Positions 17,298 through 26,728 of a stretch of DNA of 64,000 bases are shown in pieces. The DNA comes from FEN-299 sp963717945. Its GTDB lineage: Bacteria; Acidobacteriota; Vicinamibacteria; Vicinamibacterales; Fen-181. The first letter of the stretch is position 1; each line of letters begins with the position of its first letter. Below the pieces are notes generated by a model, which was not told where the DNA came from, ran no database searches, and saw nothing but the letters and a program-made list of their open reading frames with translations. A program made the translations under genes and the position numbers. The stretch lies in assembly GCA_963717945.1 (NCBI GenBank), contig CAVQXT010000007.1, forward strand, positions 310,001 through 374,000, given 5' to 3'.

Positions 17298-19025
17298 GTG
17301 CGCATGCGCGCACATCTTGTCGCACCGTCGAAGTGGCTGACGTGGCTGGTCCTCGTCGTGGCGCTCGGCCTGGCCGGGTCCGCGACCGCGCCGGTCCCGC
17401 CGCCCGATTCGTACGACGTCGTCATCACCGGCGGCCGGATCGTGGACGGCACCGGGGCCCCGTGGTTCGCCGCCGACCTCGGCATCCGCGGCGACCGGAT
17501 CGCGGCCATCGGCAACCTGAAGGAGGCCGTCGCGAAGACCCGGATCGATGCGACGGGGCTCGTCGTCGCTCCCGGCTTCATCGACTTGCTCGGCCAGTCG
17601 GAGTTCAACGTCCTGGTCGACAACCGCGCGGCCAGCAAGATTACGCAGGGTGTGACGACGGAGGTGACCGGCGAAGGGACGTCGATCGCGCCGATGAACG
17701 ACCGCCTGTTCGGCGACATGGCCGGCACCTATCGGCAGTTCGGCGTGACGATGGACTGGCGCGCGCTCTCCGACTACTTCAAGCGCCTCGACGAGCGGAC
17801 GCACCCGGCCATCAACCTGGCGACGTTTGTCGGCGCGGGCGGCCTGCGCACCTACGTCATCGGCAAGGACGAGCGGCCGGCGACGCCCGCCGAGCTCTCG
17901 CGGATGCAGGGCCTGGTCGCCGCCGCGATGGAGGACGGCGCGCTCGGCGTCAGCTCGTCGCTCCAGTACATGCCCGATCGGTTCGCTTCCACCGACGAAC
18001 TGGTCGCGCTCGCCGGTGTGGCCGCCCATTACGGCGGCGTCTACTTCACGCACATCCGGTCCGAGTCGGGGCAGATCGCCTCCGCGCTCGACGAGGCGTT
18101 CGCCGTCGCCGAGCGGGCGAAGATCCCGGTCGAGATCTGGCACCTGAAGACCGCCTATAAGTCCAACTGGGGCCGGATGCCCGAGGTGCTCGCGCGCATC
18201 GAGGCGGCGCGGGCCCGCGGGCTCGACATCACGGCGAACCAGTACCCCTACACCCGCGCGGCCAACGGCCTCGACGCGTGTCTGCCGCTGTGGGCCAGGG
18301 AAGGGGGGACCGATCGCATGCTGGCCCGGCTGCGCAACCCCGCCGATCGCGAGCGGATCAAGCGCGAGATGGAAGACCCGGCATCGCCCGGCTGGGAGAA
18401 CCAGTGGTACGGGTCCGGCGGCGGCGACGGCATCATGATCTCCTCGGTGCTCGACCCGGCGCTCCGGAAGTACGAGGGAATGACGCTCACGGCGATCGGC
18501 AAGCAGGTCGGCAAGGACCCGCGCGACGCCGTGATGGACCTGGTCATCGCCGACCGGGGCAACACCGAGGTGGTCACGTCGATCATGCGTGAAGACGACG
18601 TGGTCGCCGCGCTGAAGAGCCCGCTGGTCAGCATCTGCACCGATTCGGGCGCCAAGGCCGAGGACGGCCCCCTCTCGGTGTCGAAGACCCATCCGCGCGG
18701 GTTCGGCACCTTCCCGCGCATCCTCGGCCGCTACGTGCGCGACCAGAAGGTCCTGCGCCTCGAGGAGGCGATCCGCAAGATGACGTCGCAGCCGGCCACG
18801 CGCGTGCACCTGCAGGACCGGGGCATCCTCCGGCCGAACATGGCCGCCGACGTCACTGTTTTCGACCCGGCAACGATTCGCGACGTGGCCACCTTCGAGG
18901 ACCCGATGCACTACTCGGTCGGCGTGCGCTACGTCCTGGTGAACGGCCGCGCCGTGGTGTCGGAGGGACGGATCACGGGCGACCGCCCCGGCCGGGCGCT
19001 GAAGGGGCCGGGGCTGAAGCGGTAG
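17298..19025 (+). CDS. Secreted D-aminoacylase-like amidohydrolase with altered metal site
   Basis: A 575-residue amidohydrolase with a signal peptide (WLTWLVLVVALGLAGSATA). It starts at GTG 17298 (GGAG 7 bases before) or ATG 17304. Overall pattern is that of N-acyl-D-amino-acid deacylases: YDVVITGGRIVDGTG, APGFIDLLGQSEF, YFTHIRSE, EIWHLKTA and ICTDSG. The family's first metal motif HxH is replaced by LGQSE, and the usual bridging Cys region reads TGEGTS. The two later His and the Asp are kept, so one zinc site looks intact and the other lost. The likely substrate is an N-acylated amino acid or small peptide in the periplasm. Confidence 0.85.
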   Translation: MRMRAHLVAPSKWLTWLVLVVALGLAGSATAPVPPPDSYDVVITGGRIVDGTGAPWFAADLGIRGDRIAAIGNLKEAVAKTRIDATGLVVAPGFIDLLGQSEFNVLVDNRAASKITQGVTTEVTGEGTSIAPMNDRLFGDMAGTYRQFGVTMDWRALSDYFKRLDERTHPAINLATFVGAGGLRTYVIGKDERPATPAELSRMQGLVAAAMEDGALGVSSSLQYMPDRFASTDELVALAGVAAHYGGVYFTHIRSESGQIASALDEAFAVAERAKIPVEIWHLKTAYKSNWGRMPEVLARIEAARARGLDITANQYPYTRAANGLDACLPLWAREGGTDRMLARLRNPADRERIKREMEDPASPGWENQWYGSGGGDGIMISSVLDPALRKYEGMTLTAIGKQVGKDPRDAVMDLVIADRGNTEVVTSIMREDDVVAALKSPLVSICTDSGAKAEDGPLSVSKTHPRGFGTFPRILGRYVRDQKVLRLEEAIRKMTSQPATRVHLQDRGILRPNMAADVTVFDPATIRDVATFEDPMHYSVGVRYVLVNGRAVVSEGRITGDRPGRALKGPGLKR

Positions 19026-19148
19026 TTTTGATCCACAAACTGTTTCGTGGTTTCGGGTCGATCGTGCTAGCCTCTTGGCCGTCCAAATTGACGAGTTGGT
19101 GTCGAGCGTTCCGGCAATTCAGCCCCCAATAGCGGAGGATGTGTACCG

Positions 19149-20495
19149 ATGCCTCGATTTCTAGGACTTTGTCTGGTCGGCCTGGCGGTGGTCCTCGCGG
19201 CTGCCGCTCCGGCGTCGGCCCAGGGCTTTGGCGTCTACGAACAGGGCGCCTGCATGATGGGACGTGCCGGCGCCGGCGTCGCCGACCCGTGCCAGGACGG
19301 ATCCGGCGTCTTCTTCAACCCGGCCTCGTTGTCGTTCTCCAAGATGACCGTGACGGCGGGCGGCGCGCTCATCCATCCGACCGGCCAGTTCACCGACACG
19401 TCCGGCGGTGCGCTCAACGGGACGGTCAGCACGCTGAACAAGAAGTGGTACCCGGTACCGAACATCTACGCGTCGATGCCGTTCGGGAAGCACTTCGCGT
19501 TCGGCGTCGGCGTATTTGCACCGTACGGTCTGGAGACCGACTGGCCGACGACCTCCCAAGGGCGCTACCTTGGGTACAAGAGCCTGGTGCAGGGCGTCTA
19601 CGTCCAGCCCACGCTGGCCATCAAGTTCAATGATCGGGTGTCGGTCGGCGTGGGCGTCGACATCACCTACCTGAAAGTCGAGTTGCGGCAGCGGGTGGAC
19701 CTGTCGGTGCAGCCGATTACCGGAACGCCGTACACATTCGGACAGGTCGGCGTGCCGGCGGGCACCGACTTCGCCGACGTGCAGCTCTCCGGGCATGCCT
19801 GGAATCCGGGCTTCCACGTCGGCGTCCAGGCGAAGGTGACCGACAAGGTGTCGTTTGGCGCCCGGTTCCTGTCCGGCCAGACGGTGAACGTCACCAACGG
19901 GTCGATTAGGACCGCGCAGATTCTCACCGGCCTCTTCCTGCCCAAGTCGCTCGGCGGCTTTCCGATTGACGCGGCCGTGGCTCCGCAGTTTGCCACCGGC
20001 GGCAAGCTGAGCAACCAGTCGGCCACCACCTCGATTCCGCTGCCCGCGCAGTTCGTGGCGGGCCTGGCGTTCCAGGTGACGCCAGCGGTGAAGCTCTTCA
20101 CCGACGCCCAGTTCACCAACTGGGACGCCTTCTCCGTGCTGCCGATCAACGGCCAGTACCTGCAGGAGTCGATCGTGGAGTCGTACGGCAACGTCGGTGG
20201 CCTCCGGGTGGGCACCGAGATCAACGCGTGGCCAAAGGCCGTCATCCGCGCGGGCATCAACGTGCACGGCGCGGCCGCGCCGAACCAGACGGTGACGCCG
20301 AACCTGCCGGAAGGCAACCGGTACGAGTTCAACGTCGGCTTCGGGTACGAGCTGACCAAGCGCTTCCGCGTAGACGCGGCCTACATGTATCTCGACCAGC
20401 CAGACCGCGCGGGGCGGACGACGTCGGGCAGGAACAACGGCGTGTACAGCTTCAAGGCCAATCTGCTGAGCGCGTCGGCGACGATTCTGTTCTAG
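19149..20495 (+). CDS. OmpP1/FadL-family outer membrane transport protein
   Basis: A 448-residue outer membrane beta-barrel protein. It has a clear signal peptide ending ASAQ, then the FadL-type N-terminal hatch signature (GRAGAGVADPCQDGSGVFFNPASLSF). Alternating hydrophobic strands run to a C-terminal Phe (SASATILF), the outer-membrane insertion signal. Members import long-chain fatty acids, aromatic compounds or other hydrophobic molecules. GGAGG lies before the ATG. It appears to be a single-gene unit closed by a hairpin at 20506-20525. The substrate is unknown. Confidence 0.9.
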   Translation: MPRFLGLCLVGLAVVLAAAAPASAQGFGVYEQGACMMGRAGAGVADPCQDGSGVFFNPASLSFSKMTVTAGGALIHPTGQFTDTSGGALNGTVSTLNKKWYPVPNIYASMPFGKHFAFGVGVFAPYGLETDWPTTSQGRYLGYKSLVQGVYVQPTLAIKFNDRVSVGVGVDITYLKVELRQRVDLSVQPITGTPYTFGQVGVPAGTDFADVQLSGHAWNPGFHVGVQAKVTDKVSFGARFLSGQTVNVTNGSIRTAQILTGLFLPKSLGGFPIDAAVAPQFATGGKLSNQSATTSIPLPAQFVAGLAFQVTPAVKLFTDAQFTNWDAFSVLPINGQYLQESIVESYGNVGGLRVGTEINAWPKAVIRAGINVHGAAAPNQTVTPNLPEGNRYEFNVGFGYELTKRFRVDAAYMYLDQPDRAGRTTSGRNNGVYSFKANLLSASATILF

Positions 20496-20505
20496 GGCGG
20501 CGTTC

Positions 20506-20525
20506 GGGACCGTCGTCGCGGTCCC
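20506..20525 (+). terminator. Hairpin after the FadL-type gene
   Basis: GGGACCG (20506-20512) pairs perfectly with CGGTCCC (20519-20525) around a 6-base loop, 11 bases after the stop. It is followed only by GTTCGTG, so the U-tract is weak. Confidence 0.6.
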
Positions 20526-20538
20526 GTTCGTGCCGGCG

Positions 20539-20580
20539 TATGATGGCGAGCCGGGGTCCGGGCTTCACCGGGCCCCGGCT
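20539..20580 (+). promoter_or_regulatory. Putative -10 and 5'-leader hairpin before ridA
   Basis: TATGAT at 20539-20544 is a possible -10. It is followed by a 13-bp stem (20549-20561 with 20568-20580, one G-U pair) around the loop GCTTCA. If transcription begins near 20551, the hairpin forms the start of the ridA leader, 22 bases before the ATG. It could instead be a second terminator of the upstream gene. Confidence 0.45.
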
Positions 20581-20602
20581 CTTCGTCTGTCCGGAGCCTC
20601 AC

Positions 20603-21007
20603 ATGGACCACCCCTCACCGTCCCGTTCCGTGCAGGCAGAAGGCCTGCCCAAGCCGGTCGGACCGTATTCCCCCGCCACCGTCTTCGAGCGGCTCGTCTT
20701 CGTCTCGGGGCAGGGCGCCATCGATCCGGCGACCGGGCAGCTCGCCGGCCTCGACGTCGAGACGCAGACCGAGCAGGTGTTCCGGAACATCGCGGCGATC
20801 CTCGCGGCGGCGGGCACGGACCTCTCCCACGTCCTGCGCTGCGGCGTCTTCCTGGTGGACATGCGCGAGTTCGCCGCGATGAACGCCGTCTACGCCCGTG
20901 TCTTCGGCGACCATCGTCCCGCGCGGACGACGGTCGCGGTCGCGTCGTTGCCGCACGCGGGTCTCCGCGTGGAGATCGACGCCGTGGCCTGGCTGCCGGA
21001 GACCTGA
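20603..21007 (+). CDS. ridA: RidA-family enamine/imine deaminase
   Basis: A 134-residue trimeric RidA/YjgF protein. It hydrolyses reactive enamine/imine intermediates (2-aminoacrylate) released by PLP enzymes. Visible marks are GPYSPATVF near residue 20, FVSGQGAIDPATG, and the C-terminal PARTTVAVASLP with the substrate-carboxylate Arg, then VEIDAVAWLP. The short start at 20603 begins the conserved sequence; the longer open frame upstream is not conserved. GGAG lies just before the ATG. Confidence 0.93.
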   Translation: MDHPSPSRSVQAEGLPKPVGPYSPATVFERLVFVSGQGAIDPATGQLAGLDVETQTEQVFRNIAAILAAAGTDLSHVLRCGVFLVDMREFAAMNAVYARVFGDHRPARTTVAVASLPHAGLRVEIDAVAWLPET

Positions 21008-21067
21008 TTTCGAGGACGGCGCGCGTGGATCCGACTACGGCACTCGGGTGCGAGTAACGGTGAACCG

Positions 21068-21832
21068 ATGCTGGAAGCCAAGAGTCTCACGAAGCTCTAT
21101 TCGGGGATTCCCGCCGTCAAGGACGTCAGCTTCAGCGTGAAGCCCGGCGAGATCCTCGGCTACCTGGGGCCGAACGGATCGGGCAAGACGACCACCGTCA
21201 GCATCGTCGTCGGCCTGCTCGAACCGACCGGCGGCCGGGTGCTGTTCGACGGACGCGACATCCAGGACGACATCGTCGGGTTCAGGCGCCGGGTCGGCTA
21301 CGTCCCCGAAGAGCCCCACCTGTATCCGTTCCTCTCCGGGCGCGAGTACCTCCAGCTCGTCGGCCGCCTGAGGGAGATTGCCGAATCGACGCTCGATCGG
21401 CGCATCGAGGGCCTGCTCCGCCTTTTCGGCCTCGGCCGCGACGCCGACCAGTCGATCGGGTCGTACTCCAAGGGCATGCGCCAGAAGATCCTCATCTCGG
21501 CCGCGCTCGTTCACGACCCCGACCTGCTCATCTTCGACGAGCCGCTCTCCGGCCTGGATGTGACGGCGGCGCTGGTCTTCCGGCACCTGGTGCGGACGCT
21601 CGCCGACCGTGGCAAGACGATCCTCTACAGCTCGCATGTACTGGAGGTGGTCGAGAAGCTGTGCTCGCGCGTCCTCGTGCTGCACCGCGGCCGTGTGGTG
21701 GCCGACGACTCGGTGGAGCACCTGCGCGAGCTGATGGCGCGCGACTCGCTCGAGGAGGTGTTCGCCCAGCTCGTCGTTCGCGAGGACCCCGAACGCGTCG
21801 CCCGCGATATCGCGGACCTGGTGGCGGGATGA
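21068..21832 (+). CDS. ABC transporter ATP-binding protein
   Basis: A 254-residue ATPase with Walker A GPNGSGKTT, a Q-loop region (YVPEEPHLYP), the signature YSKGMRQK, Walker B LLIFDEPLSGLD and the switch His in YSSHVLEVVEK. The pattern is that of exporters or drug/lipid (CcmA/EcsA-type) ABC systems. Its stop overlaps the permease start (ATGA), so the two form one transporter. Confidence 0.92.
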   Translation: MLEAKSLTKLYSGIPAVKDVSFSVKPGEILGYLGPNGSGKTTTVSIVVGLLEPTGGRVLFDGRDIQDDIVGFRRRVGYVPEEPHLYPFLSGREYLQLVGRLREIAESTLDRRIEGLLRLFGLGRDADQSIGSYSKGMRQKILISAALVHDPDLLIFDEPLSGLDVTAALVFRHLVRTLADRGKTILYSSHVLEVVEKLCSRVLVLHRGRVVADDSVEHLRELMARDSLEEVFAQLVVREDPERVARDIADLVAG

Positions 21833-23619
21833 GCGACCGTCCGACGGGCCTGCTCCGGCGGCTCTTCTTCAGGCGCTTTTTCGACAACGACCTGATCTCG
21901 CCGAACGGTGGCGGCTTCGACAACATGGGGCTCGTCTTCGCGGCCCTCGCCACGCCCGGGCTGCTCGCCGCCGCGCCGCTGCTCTTCAAGTACGGGAACC
22001 GCTACATCACGCCCGGGCGCCGCCTGCTCATGGGGCTCGACGACAAGTTCTTCTTCCTGGCGCTGTCGATGGTCGTCATGGGGATCGTGACCGTCGTCGA
22101 GTGGGACGCGCTGGCGCTCGACGCCCGCGACGTGGCGATACTCGGCCCGTTGCCGATCCCGCGGCCGACGCTTCTCGCGGCGAAGCTCGGAGCGATAGGG
22201 CTCTTCATCGTGGCCTTTGCCGCGGCGGTCACCGCGATCCCGAGCATCGTGCATCCGTTGGTGTTGCTGGGGACGCTGCAGATTGGCCTGGCGCAGGGCC
22301 TGTGGCTGATGAGCGTGCAGGCGGCCGTCTCGCTGGCCGCCGTCGCGTTCGCGTTCTTCGCGGTCCTGGGCGTCCGCGAAGTCATCGTCTTGCTCCTGGG
22401 GGCGCGGTGGTTCGGCCGTGTTGCCGTGCTCGTGCAATTCGTCCTGGTGCTCGCGCTCGTGACGGCCCTCCTCCTGCTGCCGGGTCATCGAAGCGTCTCG
22501 GAGTCGATGCCCCCGGCCGGCGGATCGGCCGTCTCGCTCAGTCCGCCGATGTGGTTTCTCGGTCTCTCGGAGTCGCTCACCGGCCGCGGCGTCCTCGACT
22601 CGCCGCAGGTCGTGAGGCCGAGGGGGAAGGCGTATTGGACGCCTCGGGAGGCGAGCAGTTCGCGGGCCGATTACCTGTGGTTGATGCCGACGTTCGACCA
22701 TCTGGCGGGCATCGGCCTGATCGCGCTCGCGGCAGCGGCGCTGGTGGCGGTCGGGGGCTACGCGCTCGAGACACGCCGGCTGGTGCGGCGGGCGTCGGTG
22801 GGGCGGTCGTCGCTGCCCCGGTGGCTGGTCCGCGCGTTCTCGTCGGCCGTCGGAAAGACTGTGGTGCGCGACCCGCTCGCCCGGGCGACGTTCTTCTTCA
22901 CGCTCCAGACGCTTGCGCGGGGGACGAGTCAACGGTTCTACCTGGCCGCCTTCGGGGCCCTGGCATTCGCCGCGATTCTCATCCTCGTCCCCCTGGACGA
23001 ACTGCAAGGGGCGTGGCGGCAGTCCTCGCAGCCGACCGCGGCGCTCCTCTCGCTCCAGATGGTGCTGGTGTTCTGCCTGGTCGCGGGTCTGCGCTTCGTC
23101 TTCGCGATGCCAGCCGAACTCCGCGCCAACTGGATGTTCCGGGTTGTGTGGGCAGGCCAGCCCGGCCGGTACTTCTCCGGCGTCAGGCGGGCGGTCTTCC
23201 TGCTCGCGATGATCCTGCTGCTCGCCCTCGCGCCTCTCCACGCGCTGATGTGGGGCTGGCAGGTCGCCGTCGTGCACCTCGTGTTCGGCACGCTGGCCAC
23301 CGCCCTGCTGATCGAAGCGGCCTTCATCGGCTTTCGCTCGCTGCCGTTCACCCGCGCATACGGCTCGACGGGCACCTTCAAGTACCTCTGGCCCCTCTAC
23401 CACGGTGCGTTCCTCCTGAGCACCCTCCTCTTCGGGCGACTCGAAGCCCTGGCCCTCCGAACACCCGGCCGGGCGGAAGCGCTTGCGATCGCTCTCGGCG
23501 CGCTGGTCGTCGGCGCGGTCCTCTACCGGGCACGGCGCGCGAGGTCGTGGACCGACGTGACGTTCGACGCCCCCGACGAGCGTGCGACCCAGCGTCTGGG
23601 CCTGACCGCCGACGTCTGA
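21829..23619 (+). CDS. ABC transporter permease, large membrane protein of unknown substrate
   Basis: A 596-residue protein with many hydrophobic segments (about ten to twelve), for example AALATPGLLAAAPLLF, LFIVAFAAAVTAIPSIV, VLVLALVTALLLLPG and AVFLLAMILLLALAPLHALM. It has no signal peptide or known catalytic motif. Translational coupling to the ATPase identifies it as the membrane partner. Two similar halves separated by a soluble loop near residues 215-290 suggest a duplicated permease. The direction is probably export; no substrate can be named. Confidence 0.8.
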   Translation: MSDRPTGLLRRLFFRRFFDNDLISPNGGGFDNMGLVFAALATPGLLAAAPLLFKYGNRYITPGRRLLMGLDDKFFFLALSMVVMGIVTVVEWDALALDARDVAILGPLPIPRPTLLAAKLGAIGLFIVAFAAAVTAIPSIVHPLVLLGTLQIGLAQGLWLMSVQAAVSLAAVAFAFFAVLGVREVIVLLLGARWFGRVAVLVQFVLVLALVTALLLLPGHRSVSESMPPAGGSAVSLSPPMWFLGLSESLTGRGVLDSPQVVRPRGKAYWTPREASSSRADYLWLMPTFDHLAGIGLIALAAAALVAVGGYALETRRLVRRASVGRSSLPRWLVRAFSSAVGKTVVRDPLARATFFFTLQTLARGTSQRFYLAAFGALAFAAILILVPLDELQGAWRQSSQPTAALLSLQMVLVFCLVAGLRFVFAMPAELRANWMFRVVWAGQPGRYFSGVRRAVFLLAMILLLALAPLHALMWGWQVAVVHLVFGTLATALLIEAAFIGFRSLPFTRAYGSTGTFKYLWPLYHGAFLLSTLLFGRLEALALRTPGRAEALAIALGALVVGAVLYRARRARSWTDVTFDAPDERATQRLGLTADV

Positions 23620-23657
23620 CGCCAGGGCCGCGGCCCCGAACCCGCATCACAGGACGC

Positions 23658-23663
23658 TATAAT
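23658..23663 (+). promoter_or_regulatory. TATAAT -10 element before the aldo/keto reductase
   Basis: A perfect TATAAT 36 bases before the ATG at 23700; no good -35 is seen. The next three genes (to 26430) are close enough to be transcribed from it. Confidence 0.5.
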
Positions 23664-23699
23664 CAGAGGGTCGCGCCCCTCATCGACAGGAGCCGCGGG

Positions 23700-24686
23700 A
23701 TGGCCATGCAGTACGTCAATCTCGGGAAATCGGGCTTGAAGGTGTCGAGGCTCTGCCTCGGCGCCATGACCTACGGCACCCCGGCCTGGCGGCCCTGGGT
23801 GCTGGACGAAGAGGCGAGCCGGCCGTTCATCAAGCGGGCCCTCGAACTCGGCATCACCTTCTTCGACACCGCCGACATGTACTCGCTCGGGGCCAGCGAA
23901 GACGTGCTCGGGCGCGCGCTCGGCGACTTCACGACGCGCGACCAGGTAGTGATCGCCACCAAAGTGTTCTTCCCGATGGGCCCCGGGCCGAACGATCGCG
24001 GGCTGTCGCGCAAGCACATCCTCGAGGCCATCGACGCGTCGCTTCGCCGTCTGGGTGTCGACTACGTGGACCTCTACCAGATCCACCGGCTCGACCCGCA
24101 CACGCCCATCGAGGAGACGCTCGAGGCGCTGCACGACGTCGTGAAGTCCGGCAAGGCGCGCTACATCGGCGCGTCGAGCATGTATGCCTGGCAGTTCGCG
24201 CGGGCGCTCTACCTCGCGGACCGGCACGGCTGGACGCGCTTCGTGTCGATGCAGGACCACTACAACCTGATCTACCGCGAAGAGGAGCGGGAGATGCTGC
24301 CGCTCTGCCGCTTCGAGGGGATCGGCGTCATTCCCTGGAGCCCGCTGGCGCGGGGCTTCCTGGCGGGGAACCGGCGCCGCGAAGACTGGGGCGAGACCTC
24401 TCGCGCCAAGACCGACGACTACGGTCAGAAGCTCTATTACACCGACGCCGACTTCAGCGTGGCCGACCGCGTCGTCGAGGTGGCCGCGGCGCGAGGCGTG
24501 AAACCGACGCAGGTGGCCCTGGCGTGGATCCTCGCGCAGCCGGGCGTGACGGCGCCGATCGTCGGGGCGTCGAAGCTCGAGCACCTCGAGCAGGCCGTGG
24601 CGGCGCTGGACCTCTCGCTGACAGACGACGAGCGCCGTCGCCTGGAGGAGCCGTACGTGCCGCACAAGGTGCTCGGCCACCAGTGA
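23700..24686 (+). CDS. Aldo/keto reductase
   Basis: A 328-residue NADPH-dependent oxidoreductase, (beta/alpha)8 barrel. The catalytic tetrad can be placed: Asp and Tyr in FFDTADMY, Lys in VIATKVFF, His in YQIHRLDPH. The cofactor end shows the family patterns (IPWSPLARGFL, APIVGASKLEHLEQ). The closest pattern is the AKR11/YajO-like group. GGAG lies before the ATG; a second ATG two codons later (23706) is an alternative. The stop overlaps the start of the phosphoesterase gene. Confidence 0.92.
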   Translation: MAMQYVNLGKSGLKVSRLCLGAMTYGTPAWRPWVLDEEASRPFIKRALELGITFFDTADMYSLGASEDVLGRALGDFTTRDQVVIATKVFFPMGPGPNDRGLSRKHILEAIDASLRRLGVDYVDLYQIHRLDPHTPIEETLEALHDVVKSGKARYIGASSMYAWQFARALYLADRHGWTRFVSMQDHYNLIYREEEREMLPLCRFEGIGVIPWSPLARGFLAGNRRREDWGETSRAKTDDYGQKLYYTDADFSVADRVVEVAAARGVKPTQVALAWILAQPGVTAPIVGASKLEHLEQAVAALDLSLTDDERRRLEEPYVPHKVLGHQ

Positions 24687-25195
24687 ACGACCGCCGCTCG
24701 ACGGTCGGCGGGGACCTCGACACGCCACGCGTCATCGGGCTCATCTCCGACACCCACGGACTCGTGCGACCGGACGTGTTCCTGGCGCTCGAAGGGGTGT
24801 CGGCGATCTTCCATGCCGGTGATGTCGGCGGACGAGAGGTGCTGCACATCCTGGAGCGGATCGCGCCGGTGCAGGCCGTCTTCGGGAACACGGACATGGC
24901 GGACGACCCGGGGCTCTGCCGCCACTTCACCGAGATGGTCGGCGGCCTGACGGTGCACGTCAGCCACGGGCACGAGCTGGGCAGCCCGACGCCGGCGTCG
25001 CTTCTGGCCCGGTACGACGCCGACGTCATCGTGTACGGCCACACGCACCGAGCGCTGGTCGTGCGCTCGGGAGGGCGGCTGGTCGTCAACCCCGGCGCCG
25101 CGGGGCCGCGCCGGTTCAACCTGATGCCGAGTGTCGCGCGGCTGACGGTTCGAGGCGGGGTGGCCGAGGCCGAGATCATCGAACTGCCCGCCTGA
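24683..25195 (+). CDS. YfcE/MJ0936-type metallophosphoesterase
   Basis: A 170-residue phosphodiesterase. It starts at a GTG that overlaps the upstream stop (GTGA). All five metal-binding motifs are present in order: SDTHG, HAGDVGG, FGNTD, VSHGHE, YGHTHR. These enzymes bind two metals (often Mn or Ni) and split phosphodiesters; the physiological substrate is usually unknown. It is translationally coupled to the aldo/keto reductase and 5 bases before the MFS gene. Confidence 0.9.
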   Translation: MNDRRSTVGGDLDTPRVIGLISDTHGLVRPDVFLALEGVSAIFHAGDVGGREVLHILERIAPVQAVFGNTDMADDPGLCRHFTEMVGGLTVHVSHGHELGSPTPASLLARYDADVIVYGHTHRALVVRSGGRLVVNPGAAGPRRFNLMPSVARLTVRGGVAEAEIIELPA

Positions 25196-25200
25196 TCACC

Positions 25201-26430
25201 GTGTTGCACTTCCATCTCCCCGCGCTCCGCCACCGCAACTTCCGGCTGCTCTGGATCGGCCAGCTGATCTCCGTCTCGGGCACGATGATGCAGACGGCGG
25301 CGATCCTCTGGCACGTCTCGCTGCTCGTGCCGCCCGACCGGAAAGGGCTCGCGCTCGGCCTGGTCGGTCTCGTCAGGGTCGTGCCGATCGTCGCCTTCTC
25401 GCTGTTCAGCGGGGTCGTCGCCGACGTCATCGACCGGCGGCGGATGATGCTCGTCACGCAGTCGACGATGGGCGTGCTGGCGGCGATCCTCGCCGTGCTG
25501 GCCTTCCAGGGGCTGAGGACGGTATGGCCGATTTACGTGCTGGCGGCGCTGACCTCGGCGGCGTCGGCGTTCGACGCCCCCGCGCGCCAGTCGCTCATTC
25601 CCAACCTCGTGCCGCGCGAGCACCTGCCGAACGCGCTCAGCCTGAACACGATCGTCTTCCAGGCGGCGTCGGTGGTCGGTCCGTCGCTCGCCGGCCTGGT
25701 CATCGGCATCGGCGGCGTGGCCTGGGCGTACGCGGTCAACGCGCTGTCGTTCGTTGCCGTAATCGTCGGCGTGCTGCTGATGCGCGGCGTGCAGGCGACC
25801 TCGGCCACCGAGGCCGGCGAGATCAGCCTGGCCGCGGCGAAGGAAGGGATCCGGTTCGTCTTCGCCTCGCCGATGATCCGCTCGACGATGCTGCTCGACT
25901 TCTTCGCGACCTTCTTCGCGTCGGCCACCGCCTTGCTGCCGATCTTCGCGCAGGACGTGCTGCGCGTCGGCGCCCACGGCTACGGCCTGCTCTACGCCGC
26001 GCCGTCGGCCGGGGCGCTGGTGGCCAGCGTGGCGATGGTGCGAGAGGCCGACCGGGTCCGCCAGCGCGGCCTGACGCTGCTCTGGGCGGTGGCCGCTTAC
26101 GGGGCGGCCACGGTGGTGTTCGGCGTCTCGCGCAGCTTCTGGCTGACGTTCGCCTGCCTGGCGGTCTCGGGGGCGGCCGACACGGTCAGCACCGTGTTCC
26201 GCAACGTCATCCGCCAGCTCGAGACGCCGGACCACATCCGCGGCCGGATGGTCGGCGTGAACATGGTGTTCTTCATGGGCGGGCCGCAGCTCGGCGAGCT
26301 GGAGGCCGGGCTGGTCGCCAACTGGTGGGGCGCCGTGGTGTCGGTCGTGACTGGCGGGATCGGGTCGCTGGTCGCGACGGCGTGGGTCGCCGCGACCACG
26401 CCGTCGCTGCGGCACTACCAGAAGCACTGA
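25201..26430 (+). CDS. MFS transporter (MFS_3, EntS-like exporter family)
   Basis: A 409-residue membrane protein with about twelve transmembrane segments. The N-terminus LPALRHRNFRLLWIGQLISVSGTMMQ, the loop-2/3 motif ADVIDRRRMM, and FDAPARQSLIPNLVPRE are typical of the EntS/YdcR-like MFS_3 group, which exports siderophores, macrolides or other small molecules. The start is GTG, 5 bases after the phosphoesterase stop. It is the last gene of a likely three-gene unit. The substrate is unknown. Confidence 0.88.
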   Translation: MLHFHLPALRHRNFRLLWIGQLISVSGTMMQTAAILWHVSLLVPPDRKGLALGLVGLVRVVPIVAFSLFSGVVADVIDRRRMMLVTQSTMGVLAAILAVLAFQGLRTVWPIYVLAALTSAASAFDAPARQSLIPNLVPREHLPNALSLNTIVFQAASVVGPSLAGLVIGIGGVAWAYAVNALSFVAVIVGVLLMRGVQATSATEAGEISLAAAKEGIRFVFASPMIRSTMLLDFFATFFASATALLPIFAQDVLRVGAHGYGLLYAAPSAGALVASVAMVREADRVRQRGLTLLWAVAAYGAATVVFGVSRSFWLTFACLAVSGAADTVSTVFRNVIRQLETPDHIRGRMVGVNMVFFMGGPQLGELEAGLVANWWGAVVSVVTGGIGSLVATAWVAATTPSLRHYQKH

Positions 26431-26431
26431 C

Positions 26432-26525
26432 AGGCTCAGGGCTCAAGGCTCAGGGCTTAAGCCAAGAGGCTCAAGGCTCAGGGCTCAAGGCTCAGGGCTC
26501 AGGCACGGAGGCTCAGGGCGCAAGG
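26432..26525. repeat. GGCTCA-heptamer repeat tract, locus 2
   Basis: About ten heptamers (AGGCTCA/GGGCTCA with a few variants) begin one base after the MFS stop. The remaining spacer to 26728 holds no other recognisable feature apart from the ribosome binding site of the next gene. Confidence 0.85.
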
Positions 26526-26728
26526 CGACTCGAATGTGGCGAGCCCTCGCCCAGGTGTTTCGCGCGCCTGCGGGCAGTCCGCTGCCGACCGTGCGGCACC
26601 CATTTGACCAGATAGCGCGGGGCTTCAGCCCTGCGCCGCGGCCGGCAGCGCGCGGAATTTCTCAGTGGCCGACAGTGATTCAGGCGGAGATCTCTCGAGT
26701 CAGGTGATCATTGTGAAGAGGTAACCAC

